Assembly: GCA_000934455.1 (NCBI GenBank) | Contig: KN882887.1 | Coordinates: 27,451 to 51,554, forward strand | Direction of reading: 5' to 3' | Length of the DNA: 24,104 nucleotides | Origin: Apostichopus parvimensis | Taxonomy: Eukaryota > Echinodermata > Holothuroidea > Aspidochirotida > Stichopodidae | Shown: piece after piece, positions 1-9,611 of the stretch | Position numbering within the stretch: the stretch's first letter is position 1 | Layout: each line of letters starts with the position of its first letter | Position numbers and translations under genes: made by a program | Notes under the pieces: generated by a model | Database searches by the model: none | Told to the model about the DNA's origin: nothing | The model's input: only the letters and a program-made list of their open reading frames with translations

Positions 1-94
1 CGGTTTTTCGGTTTTCTTAAAATAAAAAATAGTACCGAAATTCGGTCGGAAAAAACCGGTTTCGGTACTAAAACCGGTTTACCGTGCAAGCCTA
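1..94. mobile_element. Terminal fragment of a hAT-like DNA transposon (cut by window edge)
   Basis: The stretch is built of ACCGGTTT and CGGTTTT motifs and ends at about 94. Read on the minus strand, the end is TAGGCTTGCACGGTAAACC, the style of terminus seen in many hAT-family elements. An 11-bp inverted repeat (30-40 against 60-70) forms a subterminal hairpin. The rest of the element would lie left of the window. The family call rests on terminus style only; no transposase is visible. Confidence 0.45.
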
Positions 95-206
95 ACCTAC
101 AGTTTGAAAAAAAAAGATGATTGGCTTAACTTCGTAATTAAGTACCTTCATGGACGGTTAGAGAAATGAATCGTATCAAATAATTCAGTCCCTAAATGCA
201 CCATTA

Positions 207-358
207 GCTAGCAGCAGTACTTGTATTATTACTCAAAGACTACCCATTAGTATAAGAACACATTATGGTTTTCACACTTTCTTGAAAGGTGGTCTTGTTA
301 AGATTCAAACTGATTTACAGTACTCTTCAAAGCACATCTATACAGAAAATTTGACAAA
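207..358. repeat. Diverged direct repeat, copy 1
   Basis: This segment resembles 586-752 in the same orientation. Shared blocks include GCTAGCAG, a matching AAGAACACATTA core followed by GGTTTT, then TTCTTGAAA or TCTTGAAAA, and CAAAGC(A/G)CAT. The copies are clearly diverged and differ by small indels. The pair lies downstream of the left-hand minus-strand gene, in what may be its 3' untranslated or flanking region. Confidence 0.6.
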
Positions 359-585
359 GCACAAACCTACAATAACTTCACAGAATTAACTCTGTTCTGA
401 ATAAGTTTTGTTCTGTCCATAAGTGTTAAAGTAACAAACCAACCACTGATAGGAAGGAAAGAAAAAAAAGAAATAAAAAAAAAAAACAATTTGTTTGGCA
501 TATTGGCACAATTCATTAAATTAATTCTTGTACTGTCAGAAAAGACTTTGAACAGATTCTCACATGGAATAAAACATTCTAAAAA

Positions 586-752
586 GCTAGCAGTTGAATT
601 CTGTTTTATTTGAGCTTATCATTGACTAAAAGAACTACCAATTAATAGTAAGAACACATTACGGTTTTGACATTCTCTTGAAAACTGGTCATTTTGCGAT
701 TTGAGTCCTCTCACTTTCAAAGCGCATTGACACAGCTATAAAACTTGACATG
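586..752. repeat. Diverged direct repeat, copy 2
   Basis: This is the partner of 207-358, offset by about 385 bases. It contains the AATAAA candidate of the left-hand gene at 605-610 (minus strand), so the duplication may have affected the transcript end. No coding potential is seen. Confidence 0.6.
605..610 (-). terminator. Candidate poly(A) signal of the left-hand gene
   Basis: An AATAAA hexamer on the minus strand, about 205 bases past the stop codon at 816-818. It is a plausible 3' end for the transcript. AATAAA is common in AT-rich DNA, so this remains a guess. Confidence 0.3.
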
Positions 753-815
753 TACATCTAGATCGGATTTGCCATTCCTCGGTCAGACTACTTTAAAATT
801 GTTGCAAGTTTCCCA

Positions 816-1337
816 TCATTTCAACATGGCCGACATGGGTATGACATATGCCGGTGTCGATGACCTTGGCTTCCTCTGAGTTTTCTTCTCCTCCACTTTG
901 ACATATTTCGCCTGATCGGTTGACGGTAGCAACCTTTCTTTGGCCTTCTTTTCCTTCTCTGGCTTTGGCGAGTGTGAGTTCCTGGTTACCTTCATTTCTG
1001 ACTTGACGACGGTCACCTCGGTTTCCCGATGTCTGCTGCGGCCTTTTGACTTGGAAATGCTCACCTCTGTGTCTCGATGTTTGCCGTGATCCTTTTTCAC
1101 TTCTGGGTGTGGAGGGTCTCTCTTGGTTTTCACGTTCGACACACCCTTCGTGTCATCGGTTCCACCGTAGTGTCTGTGATGGTGTTCCCTTCTGTTACGC
1201 AAGACTGTTCTCTTTTCTGCAGATCGAGCCTCTGAAGACTGGCTTCGTCGTTGATTTTTTTGGGCATCTTTGCCGGTTCTTTGATGGTGGGATGATGAGG
1301 ATCTAGACCTCTGATGATGTTCATTCCTTGGCGATCC
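816..1337 (-). CDS. Last coding exon of the unrecognised basic protein gene
   Basis: The acceptor is a T-rich tract ending CACCACTGTAG, and the exon opens GGATCGCC in phase 0. The frame is open for 173 codons to TGA. It encodes the H/S/R-rich stretch, the repeated R/K-H-R-E/D-T-E-V phrases and the C terminus. It is the longest open stretch in the left third and its codon use looks natural. Confidence 0.6.
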   Translation of the reverse strand, partial: GSPRNEHHQRSRSSSSHHQRTGKDAQKNQRRSQSSEARSAEKRTVLRNRREHHHRHYGGTDDTKGVSNVKTKRDPPHPEVKKDHGKHRDTEVSISKSKGRSRHRETEVTVVKSEMKVTRNSHSPKPEKEKKAKERLLPSTDQAKYVKVEEKKTQRKPRSSTPAYVIPMSAMLK

Positions 1338-3054
1338 CTACAGTGGTGAAAAAAACAAAAAAACAGAGTGGGTACTTGCAATATTGGAAAAGGCACTTAC
1401 TCTGGCATCTAATAAAATAACCAAGGGAAGGCAGGAAGGCAAAAATGATTGAACTCTAGTACTCTACAGTACTGTACAGTACTCTTCATTGATTGTATGC
1501 ACTTCCATATGCTAGTGTCTAGCTAGTAGCTACCATTCAAATCTATCACACCACACATCAACCCAAGAACAACAATTTGCAAAACTTCTGCTATTCTGAG
1601 TCAGCGAAAAGCTGAGGATTATAGTCAAATCAACAACTTGACAACTAACCGTTTGGTTCTTTGGTATGCATGGTTTGATATCTTTAGGGTTGTGAGAGAT
1701 TCCTTCCGTCTGACGTTGATGTTCCAACTTTCGGAAAGAATCGGTTGATTCTCCGCTGACCACCAAGGGCTTCTTAGAAGGAGAGCTTGGCTTCTTCTGT
1801 CGATGTTGTCGACCGTTTTCTGAAGTGAAATCAGTAACAGAGAAATTTAACTTGGTACCCACACTTTAACTATTACCAATGAGGTCCATTACTACATGAT
1901 TATAACAAAAAGTCAACAGGTGCGGTGTAGCACATTAGGATCCAATAGGAACCAGATCCTCACAACCATTAGGATCCAATAGGAACCAGATCCTCACAAC
2001 CATTAGGATCCAACAGGAACCAGATAGTCCTGATCTAGTCAAGATTGCTGCTTTGAAAGTGTTGTTCAAGCTCTAGCAGAGTCTTCTGTGGATTATTTCT
2101 GGTTTACAAATTGGGAACTGGGGTTTGGTTCTGTTCATTTCAGTGGTTTTGGAACAATTTTGTTCACCATGACAATGATTGGGGTACCGTTAGATCCCTG
2201 GGTGTTTGAGGACGTGGTCAGATGCGGTTATACACTTTCCTCTGTGGGATGGGTACATTAATTGGCAGCGTCTTGAGCAAAAATGGGTGAGAATACTACA
2301 AGCCTGTCTCGTAAGAAGGATTGATATAAGTCAGTGTTCATTAACAATCCTCACATGGATAAGGTTAAAAATGACTTCCAACCCCTTAAAGAAAAAACTT
2401 CAAACTTGCTGTACCCAGACTGTGAAAGATTCTCCCTCTAACAACCAGATCATACATTTGGTTATCCGAACAGCAAATTTAGTTGTCCCAAAAATGCAGC
2501 AAAAAAAAATGACTAATACGTACACTGTAGGAGAGATGCGTAGGTTTGATGAGATAGAACACTAGCTTGGCATTAGTAATACTCCACTTTGGATGGACTA
2601 TACTAAATGCCTACCAAATGTTGCTTTATTTCATTTTTCCAAAGTAATGGAGGTAAAAGGATTAAAAAATTTGCCCTGCCCACACATTGGTTGAGTAAAG
2701 CTTTGTTAAACATTGAATGATCCTTTTTTACTCCATGGAACCAAACACAGAGTGGACTGTCTAATATTAAAATGATCTTCTAAGGTTATTTAATGGAACT
2801 TTTGCTTAGCTATTGGTGTGCATTCTGAATTCTACAAATTGCTCATGTCAAGTACAAGCTGTATCATAGTTGGAGATGGATTAGGTACTACTTACCTTTA
2901 GGGTGTTGAGTTGAGACCCCTGTACTTGTGGTTTTATGGGTCTCTCTTTCCTCTTGATCTGCTCCTGTTCCACAAGGACAAATCAACCCCATTCGGGCAC
3001 ATTTTCTTTCCCCAGAATCCAGCCTCCTTGCTAGCAAATCTTTCCAAATGGCAA
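816..3054 (-). CDS. Unrecognised basic low-complexity protein, 3' part of gene (three exons)
   Basis: I do not recognise this gene. Three exons join in phase: about 3054-2896, 1819-1650 and 1337-816, giving roughly 280 residues before a TGA at 816-818. Introns obey GT-AG, with donors GTAAGT and GTTAGT. The product is rich in K, R, H, S and P, with an RSRSSSSHH run, repeated R/K-H-R-E/D-T-E-V phrases, and a short non-basic C terminus ending PAYVIPMSAMLK. It looks disordered and has no visible catalytic motif. Basic RS-like composition could suit nuclear or RNA-associated roles, but that is only composition. The start is not established: an ATG at about 2988 would give MGLICPCG, and coding-like sequence continues upstream of it. 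It lies tail-to-head downstream of WDR43. Confidence 0.5.
1650..1819 (-). CDS. Internal exon of the unrecognised basic protein gene
   Basis: The acceptor is TTTCACTTCAG and the donor ACG|GTTAGT. The exon enters with two bases of a split codon and leaves in phase 0, matching the next exon. It encodes a K/S/P/Q-rich segment (QKKPSSPSKKPLVVS and following). Confidence 0.5.
1933..2025. repeat. 34-bp tandem repeat, about 2.7 copies
   Basis: Units begin at 1933, 1967 and 2001 and share CATTAGGATCCAA(T/C)AGGAA followed by CCAGATCCTCACAAC. The first two are identical and the third changes after CCAGAT. They lie in an intron of the left-hand gene. Confidence 0.9.
2896..3054 (-). CDS. Upstream exon of the unrecognised basic protein gene (5' limit uncertain)
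   Basis: The donor is AAAG|GTAAGT. Read with one leftover base, it joins the next exon in frame (…TQHPK|ENGRQ…). The open frame reads LLARRLDSGERKCARMGL then ICPCGTGADQEERETHK. An in-frame TGA lies at about 3062, so the exon starts below that, perhaps after the TGTAG at 3055-3059. The acceptor has a poor pyrimidine tract. It could also be the first coding exon starting at the internal ATG. Confidence 0.4.
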
Positions 3055-4910
3055 CTACACCTCAGTACTGGTTACTACTACCCATGAAACCAGTCAGGGA
3101 AATGAATGCAACCAGTTTCTGAAAAACGACTGTAAAGTAATGAAAATTACAAATCATCTGCATGGCATGTTTCTAATAGAAATAAGATAGTGTCTTAATT
3201 ATTAATGAGCTTCAATGGACACCAAAATGTAAGGATGTTTTTGCAAAATTTTCATAGGGTACTTTACCTGACAAATAGAAGAAATTACTATGTCCTTACC
3301 CCAAATATTGTTTGCATTCTCTTAGTTTTCTAAAATATTCAACATTGACAAAAGACAAAGAACTTTGAAAATAATAGTCACCTGTTCATAACAAAAACTT
3401 ACAAGCTAGTACTAGTAGGCATGTTGTGCACAACAGTACACTATTAAACTGATTAATAATTTCATGTGAAAGTACACTTGCTGGATGGAGGCAAGTTAGT
3501 GGGGAGAAAAATGAGATTTAGCAACATTTTCAAAGAATTGTCAAAAGCAACTTTCTTGTAAACTGTGTATGAAATTTTGACCCTCCATGAGTGCATATTG
3601 CCATTTAGACTAAAATGCATCATACTTTTTGCCACAAAGTGCTTTAGCCCAAAGTGCATTTAGTCCTGATCGAATTTCATTCACCTGTGGATGACTATAA
3701 AGTATGACAAGCAAGAGGTAATCAACAATTGCCTAGGTCTAGAAATTGTCTGTGCATGGTTGATATACGCTAGTATTCTACTGCACACGCATAGGCATTT
3801 ATAACTGATATAGCTTATAATATATTACGTGACATTCATATTATTCGTACCATCGTACAAATAATACTGCATGGCACTGCCTAGCCTTGGCCTAACGTTA
3901 TGCCTAATTTAGGCAGGACGTCCATCACTTCAGTTACAGACATACCATAAAAAATATAATATTTGGCAAAATGCATCCATCAAGTTCAGACAGCACGAGT
4001 TCGCATTTCTGTCGCCTACCTTTGATAGAAGGCACTCACAGCAGTTTTCGTTTCAAGTTTACACAGAGTATTGCATTGACAGTATATGCCCAGCCCACTG
4101 CATGTTTCGTGTGGGTAATGGGATAACTCTCGCTTGAGAAAATTCGCCCTCGGGGAAAACTTTGTGTGTGTGGTGTTGTCATAAATCATTTGCTCAATGT
4201 AATGTGGGGTACATCAAACTGTTATATTCACTTGTCGGCCCATAGTGGGCAAAATTTACAGCAACACTAAGTTGACACACAAAATCACTTTAGCGAGAGA
4301 CAGGTGTTGCTTCTGTCAGCCAATTTATTTGTGATTTATGTTGAATACGAAATTCTCAAAGGTTTAACGTACACATGAAAAGTTCTCGAAATACCTACCT
4401 TTTCACTACATGTGAGTAACCGTTAGTCCGATTGGTCGTATACGATATGACTGTTCTTGGCTTGGCGACAAAACATAGTGTAATAAATGGATTGACTAAA
4501 ACGGGTATATTACGCTAAATTTGTGCCTATATTAACCAATCTATTACTTGGATTAGAACTGCACATCTGGTTTAGAGTTGGTTGCCTAAGGCTAACTAGT
4601 AACATCAGTAAACTACAACATTCGATAAATGGGCCATTCAATAATATGTCATCTGTGGTAGTTCTTATTCACCGACGTGGGAGGAATCGAAAGTTTCAAG
4701 GCTGCAAAATATCGATAACAGTACATCACAAACGACGACAGGATGGTTCATAAATTGCACTAAAACGACTAACAGTGAAAGAAATGGAATTGTTTTATGA
4801 TCCACACCGGTGGAGAAACGATTTAAGTCGCTAGAAAGATCTTAATCTCGCCGTATACTATATCATACTGTTAACTTCCACCAAAACAATGGCGGTGGCC
4901 GAATTTGCCA
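3055..4910. other. No gene supported
   Basis: This AT-rich stretch has only short open frames on both strands. Two minus-strand pieces are mildly exon-like (3610-3684 and the segment ending at 4020), but their phases do not join, so I leave them uncalled. It may hold upstream introns or the 5' end of the left-hand gene. Confidence 0.4.
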
Positions 4911-5268
4911 TCACCTCTCTAAACGTTGATTTTCTGAGTGGTTGGCCTGTTTTGCTTTTTCTCTTAACGTAAACGTAGCAGTCTTATTACCGTCAGTAGT
5001 CTTCGAAACTTGTTTTCCTCCTTCCACACTCCTTTTAAGCATCATCGTATACCGTGCAGTGATAATAATATCGCTTATCATATTTGTACCCAGGGTCTTT
5101 GAGAGCCAGGTAGGTCCCCGGAGACAATAATGTCCCCCCTTCTCCCCTCCGCCCTCTTCATGTTCCGTACGCATATTACGAAAATGAGCATTAAATATTA
5201 TCCCAGATTTTTCCAAGCCCCCTTTATATTTGCATAGCTCCTCAGTGGTTTCAGGGCTGAACCCGGCC

Positions 5269-5339
5269 GCGAATATTTTTTTCCCAAACTGAACTGACAC
5301 TGAAATTATTTCCTCGATTCTGATTGGGTCTCAGCGAGC
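5269..5339 (+). repeat. Left terminal inverted repeat of the transposon
   Basis: 71 bp, pairing with 5881-5951 with a single mismatch (GATTGGG against GATTGGC). It contains an inverted CCAAT motif. Confidence 0.9.
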
Positions 5340-5880
5340 ACGTGATATACTTGAGTATTCAACATGGATCCCTCCATACTCTGTCGATATCATAATGATT
5401 AACACGAATAAATTCAAGATATTCACATTAGCAACTTTCCAGAACTTTTGGTTGGTATATATGAACGAAAGTATATAATGAAGCAACTATTCCCAACTAC
5501 TGCGCCCATTATAGGCAGTCCTCGATCGTTTGTTTACTCGCTTGACTCCGCTGTACACAACACATGTAATAATACAATAATACAATAAAACACAGTGCAC
5601 ATAATTGTATACATGTACATATATGTACGAGGTGTTTGTGTGCATTCGGAGTTGCGATACTTTTAGTTTTATAATCATAAATTCAAAATGTATTCAGTCA
5701 ATGAATCATATTAGGCCTAGTCGAATATGCAGTGGCCATGAAGACGGCGAGCGACTGTGCCAGCCAGTGAGTGTACACAAAAAGGCATTTGACGATATGT
5801 CTGTGTCTTTTGACTTGTTAACTAGTTGTATATATAGCCTTATAACCTATACGTACGGAAACATATACGGAAACCTATTG

Positions 5881-5951
5881 GCTCGCTGAGAGCCAATCAG
5901 AATCGAGGAAATAATTTCAGTGTCAGTTCAGTTTGGGAAAAAAATATTCGC
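5881..5951 (-). repeat. Right terminal inverted repeat of the transposon
   Basis: 71 bp, the inverted partner of 5269-5339. The 9-bp AACCCGGCC follows directly, as it precedes the left end. Confidence 0.9.
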
Positions 5952-5960
5952 AACCCGGCC

Positions 5961-8200
5961 CAGTCAGGACTGTTCGCAACAGCGGATAGCAATGCAATGA
6001 CTGTACTGAAGCTTACAACATTTTGCAACAACACAGCAGAAAGTGAAATCAAGGGGTGATATAATTTTAGTTCAGCAACTATATTGATAGTTAATCTTAT
6101 GCAAAAACCATATAAGACCAGATCAGAATAACAAAACGAACAGGTACATTTTTTTCTTTCTTCAGTGTTACTAGACTTTATTATCACAACATGATAAAAT
6201 CTTTTTTTTTAAAACAGAATGCCATGTCATTTGATAACATAGATATGTCTACTAAATCTGACTCACATCTCCACTCCGGAATAATTACAAACTTCTGCAT
6301 TATATCACAATTAAATGTAATAATCATTTGGAACAAAAATAGCTGCACCATTAACCATAATGCCTTTACAAGAGTGTGAAGCAGTCCATCCAAGAAAGTA
6401 TATGAAAACAAAAATAAAAAATACAGAGGATTTAGGGAATATTAATAAATGGTACTGGCACCTACAGCTGTCGTCAGCAAGAAAGGAAAGCATTGACAAT
6501 TTAAAGGAAGACAAGCTTGGTCTCGTTGTTGGTTATAAAATGCAGCATACGCAACCACAAGAAAAATTGGCTCTTAATTAACAGAGAAATTACGTTTTGA
6601 TAAAAGATGAGAATTAATGACATCATGCAAGCAAAAGGGCAAACATATTGTTCAACTTCAGTGATATGGGGAAGAGAAGATTGGCTAAATACAAGCTTTT
6701 ACATTTTACCACAGAAGAGAAGCATAGGCTATTGAGAAGCATAATACACTTCCTGTGAAGTCCAATGGTAGGTTATATACTTTTATCTTTACAAGGTATT
6801 GTTGGACACAGTTTAGTGTCATCTGTTAAATTAGTCTTTCAAATATATTCCTTTTGGATAAATTTCCTGCTTCCCTCGTAATGAGGGTAAAATGAAATTA
6901 CTTCGCTATGATAAACACAAATATGACGCTACAATAGAGTAAGGGCCCTATATGGAAGGGAGCAATTCCTTGGTTATATACACTCTCCACTCACAGGTCA
7001 CTTACATCATATTGACACAACGGCTATGATGCAAGGGTTTGGATCCCCAAAGAGCCTCCTACTCAAATAGAGCAAGTAGCAGTTATCTATTTTGTTGTTC
7101 TATTTGACTCAAAATCAACGAAGAACCAAGATAGACGGACAGAAAGGCACAGAGTGATTCAAACTTCAAAGCAAACAATGACAATCCTTCGGCTCACTCT
7201 CCTCCTTCCCCTCCCCTCCTTCCCCTCCCCTCCTTCCCCTCTCCTCCCCCTAACAAAAAAAAAGAGTAGAAAACGAAAAAGGAAAACAATTGATGGTAAA
7301 AGAGTGTCACACAGCTAACCAATTAGGAGTCAAGCCAAAGCTACTTCCTTCACTACTTTCTGTTGTTCTTGGTGGAATCAAGTAGATGTTACTTTCATTA
7401 CCATTCTTGTCTACTATACACAGCCCTCACTAAAAGCCCACTTTTACATCAAATCTTGTAAGAACATTCTGACAAATACAAGAGACATGTTTACCAAAAT
7501 CTTTGGCCACTTTGAAAAGCTGTAGGCGAGATGAGAGAAACTATCAAGTAGAGTGCAAGAAATGAAGCATAAGGATTGAATGAAGAGTTCAACACACTGG
7601 TAAGTTTTAGAGAGGATATATAAGTATATATTGTGTGTGAGTGTCTATGCGAGTATCCCCCCCCCCCCCCCCCCACCCAACCCCTCCATGTGCTGATCCT
7701 CCCCAATGTCGTATGACCCAATAGGCAGATGAGAAAACTGGTAAATTTAGTGGCATATATTAACAACATTACAAGATGGAGAATGAAGGACTAGCTAATG
7801 TACTCAATGTCACCCTCCCCCCCCCTCCCGTCACCCTGTCAATACTACCGCTTCTCACCACCAATGTCACTCTCACTAATTAAATCCTCACATGTAACAC
7901 AACTTTATTTGGCATAAAACTGGACAGCATTCACCGTACCAGATGGCATACCCCATACAATATTAAGACCCAAAAACATAAGAATGAACCCCCCACCCAC
8001 CCAACTCCCACACTGCATACAAGATATGTTTGTATACTAGACATATTTAAGAAAATTACAAAGATACATTGCTTTTTGATAAATAATAAGGTCACCCTTA
8101 ACGACAAACCTGGGCCATTCGTCTAGTAAAATGTGTCAAAAGAGAAAAATCACAACCAAGACACTGTTCTTTCAGGGTTTTGCATATTTGCATCAGTATT
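5961..8200. other. No gene supported; simple-sequence tracts
   Basis: Only short overlapping frames occur here. The stretch contains a pyrimidine tract (7198-7251) and poly-C runs near 7657-7674 and 7816-7828. It is intergenic, or downstream of WDR43. Confidence 0.5.
7198..7251. repeat. Pyrimidine-only tract with 14-bp periodicity
   Basis: An uninterrupted C/T run with units close to TCCTTCCCCTCCCC. The complementary strand is pure purine with repeated GGGG runs, so triplex or quadruplex formation is possible. Confidence 0.85.
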
Positions 8201-8211
8201 AAATGTACAAT

Positions 8212-8470
8212 TTGACTTGTAGTGGGTCCCTACCTACAAATTGACTTGTATTAAGTCCCTACCTACAAATTGACTTGTATTGGGTCCCTACCTACAAATA
8301 GACTTGTATTAAGTCACTACCTACAAATTGACTTGTATTAAGTCCCTTCCTACGAATTGACTTGTATTGGGTCCCTACCTACAACTTGACCTGTATTGGG
8401 TCCCTACCTACAACTTGACTTGTATTGGGTCCCTATCTACAAATTGACTTGTATTGGGTCCCTACCTACA
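8212..8470. repeat. 29-bp minisatellite, nine copies
   Basis: Units follow TTGACTTGTATTGGGTCCCT then ACCTACAAA. Variants occur at GGG/AAG, CCCT/CACT and AAA/AAC positions. The array ends where CCTACACTAGC begins. The period is not a multiple of three, so the open frame across its right end is not evidence of coding. Confidence 0.95.
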
Positions 8471-8565
8471 CTAGCTCTCATGGCGTTGTTGTTGTACAAG
8501 TCCTCACAGATTTATACTTGAACTCGTGTCATTTGAGAATTCTAGTAAAGATACTAGAACTACAG

Positions 8566-8571
8566 TTTAAT
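8566..8571 (-). terminator. Candidate poly(A) signal for WDR43
   Basis: The first standard or near-standard hexamer (ATTAAA, minus strand) found downstream of the stop codon at 9435-9437. A canonical AATAAA followed by GT-rich sequence lies further on at 7904-7909. I cannot choose between them without transcript data. Confidence 0.2.
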
Positions 8572-9434
8572 AGTACATGTAATCGTAAGACAATTCTGGT
8601 TATGAATTTTGCCATCTTTTTATCCACTGTTTACAACTCCATCGAAACGGTCAGGAATTATCTTCAGACAAGCCATTATTGAGGTCAATAACTACCATCG
8701 ACCTTGTTACCGTATGTTAAATTAACAAACAGTCTCAGGTATGATGAAAGGAATTCAGTACAAAAAATAATGTTAAAATCTTGTTGTAATAGTCAATTAA
8801 TTTATGGATGATATCTTGAACTCCAGAGATCACACATCACTACCTAATAACGCGATAGAATTGAAACATCGAGTTGCATTTATCAAGAAGGAAGTGATTG
8901 GCTAACCTTTGACATTGTCTCTACAAAGATGTGCCCACTATGGGAGCATGCACCCAAATCAGGGTCAATTTGACAAGGTGCTTGGAGTAAGTGCCAAAAT
9001 ACAAAACACAATTGCCCAAACAGTACAAGGGTTTTGTCACTTTATAATATCCATCCTCCCTACAACTTAATTCCTTAAAATATTTACTGCTCATTTGGGC
9101 TTGGGCATCATTCAAATCACATTACATCATGGTTCTACTAATGGGTGATTCTAGCTCTGTAAGATACCAGTACCATTGAAATGCCATCACATCTCTCAAG
9201 ATCGTTGTCCTCTTACAACGTTCCCGTTGTGCTCCAGCATTCACTCGACAGGGAGCATTCTTGATGGTACTAGGACATACCACTTCTAGTACACTCTCGG
9301 GAGCTGATCCATCCATCATTTCCATCGTCGACGTCAGATACCACGCCATCTAGATCGGCACAAATGGCAAATCATTCGTGTATTCCAATCCTTCAACCGT
9401 CGCACATGGTAACACACGATCGTGTCCACCATAA

Positions 9435-9611
9435 TCATTTATCATCGTCGTCGGAATCCTCGCTGGACTCGTCCTCGCTGGACTCGGCGTCTTCATCTTT
9501 CCCATTCTGCTCAACCTTGTCTTCTGGTGGACCATCATCCATCTCCATGTCTGACTCATCCTCCCCTCCATCTCCAGAATCATCGTCCTCCTCCTCCTCT
9601 TCCCAATCCAC
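9435..9611 (-). CDS. WDR43: WDR43 last coding exon, acidic C-terminal tail
   Basis: The acceptor is TTTTTCCTCTGTCACAG. 58 codons then TGA at 9435-9437. It encodes VDWEEEEEDDDSGDGGEDE and a further D/E/S-rich run ending SEDSDDDDK. It is the usual acidic serine-rich tail of WDR43, with SEDES-type casein kinase 2 sites. Frames open on other strands here are shadows of this low-complexity sequence. Confidence 0.92.
   Translation of the reverse strand: MDWEEEEEDDDSGDGGEDESDMEMDDGPPEDKVEQNGKDEDAESSEDESSEDSDDDDK

Larger units (their letters stand above)
5269..5951. mobile_element. Complete 683-bp non-autonomous DNA transposon with 71-bp inverted ends
   Basis: The left end 5269-5339 and right end 5881-5951 are inverted copies that agree at 70 of 71 positions, both starting GCGAATATTTTTTTCCC when read inward. 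The element is flanked on both sides by the same 9 bases, AACCCGGCC (5260-5268 and 5952-5960), a target-site duplication. No transposase frame is present inside. Long inverted ends with a 9-bp duplication are typical of Mutator-like elements. The near identity of the arms suggests recent insertion. Confidence 0.88.

Noticed and set aside
1458..1487. TACAGTACTGTA palindrome with extra GTACT repeats
   Set aside because: Short simple-sequence symmetry in an intron; no further structure.
2206..2565. Plus-strand open frame of 119 codons
   Set aside because: It lies opposite an intron of the left-hand gene, lacks a good start and splice context, and has no recognisable motif.
3610..3684. Minus-strand exon-like piece after CATCCACAG, 24 codons to TAG (VNEIRSGLNALWAKAL and on)
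   Set aside because: Protein-like but very short, with a weak pyrimidine tract. The only nearby donor (4020) does not join it in an open frame of matching phase.
4889..4972. Plus-strand CAAAACAATGGCGGTGG, like a start codon or YY1-type initiator
   Set aside because: The frame stops after 27 codons and no donor or downstream exon follows. It could be a promoter element, but nothing else supports it.
4911..5300. Minus-strand open frame of 129 codons with a G/E-rich middle
   Set aside because: It begins at a GTG inside the transposon's inverted end, has no clear splice sites and resembles no family I know. The insertion (5269-5951) explains its N-terminal part.
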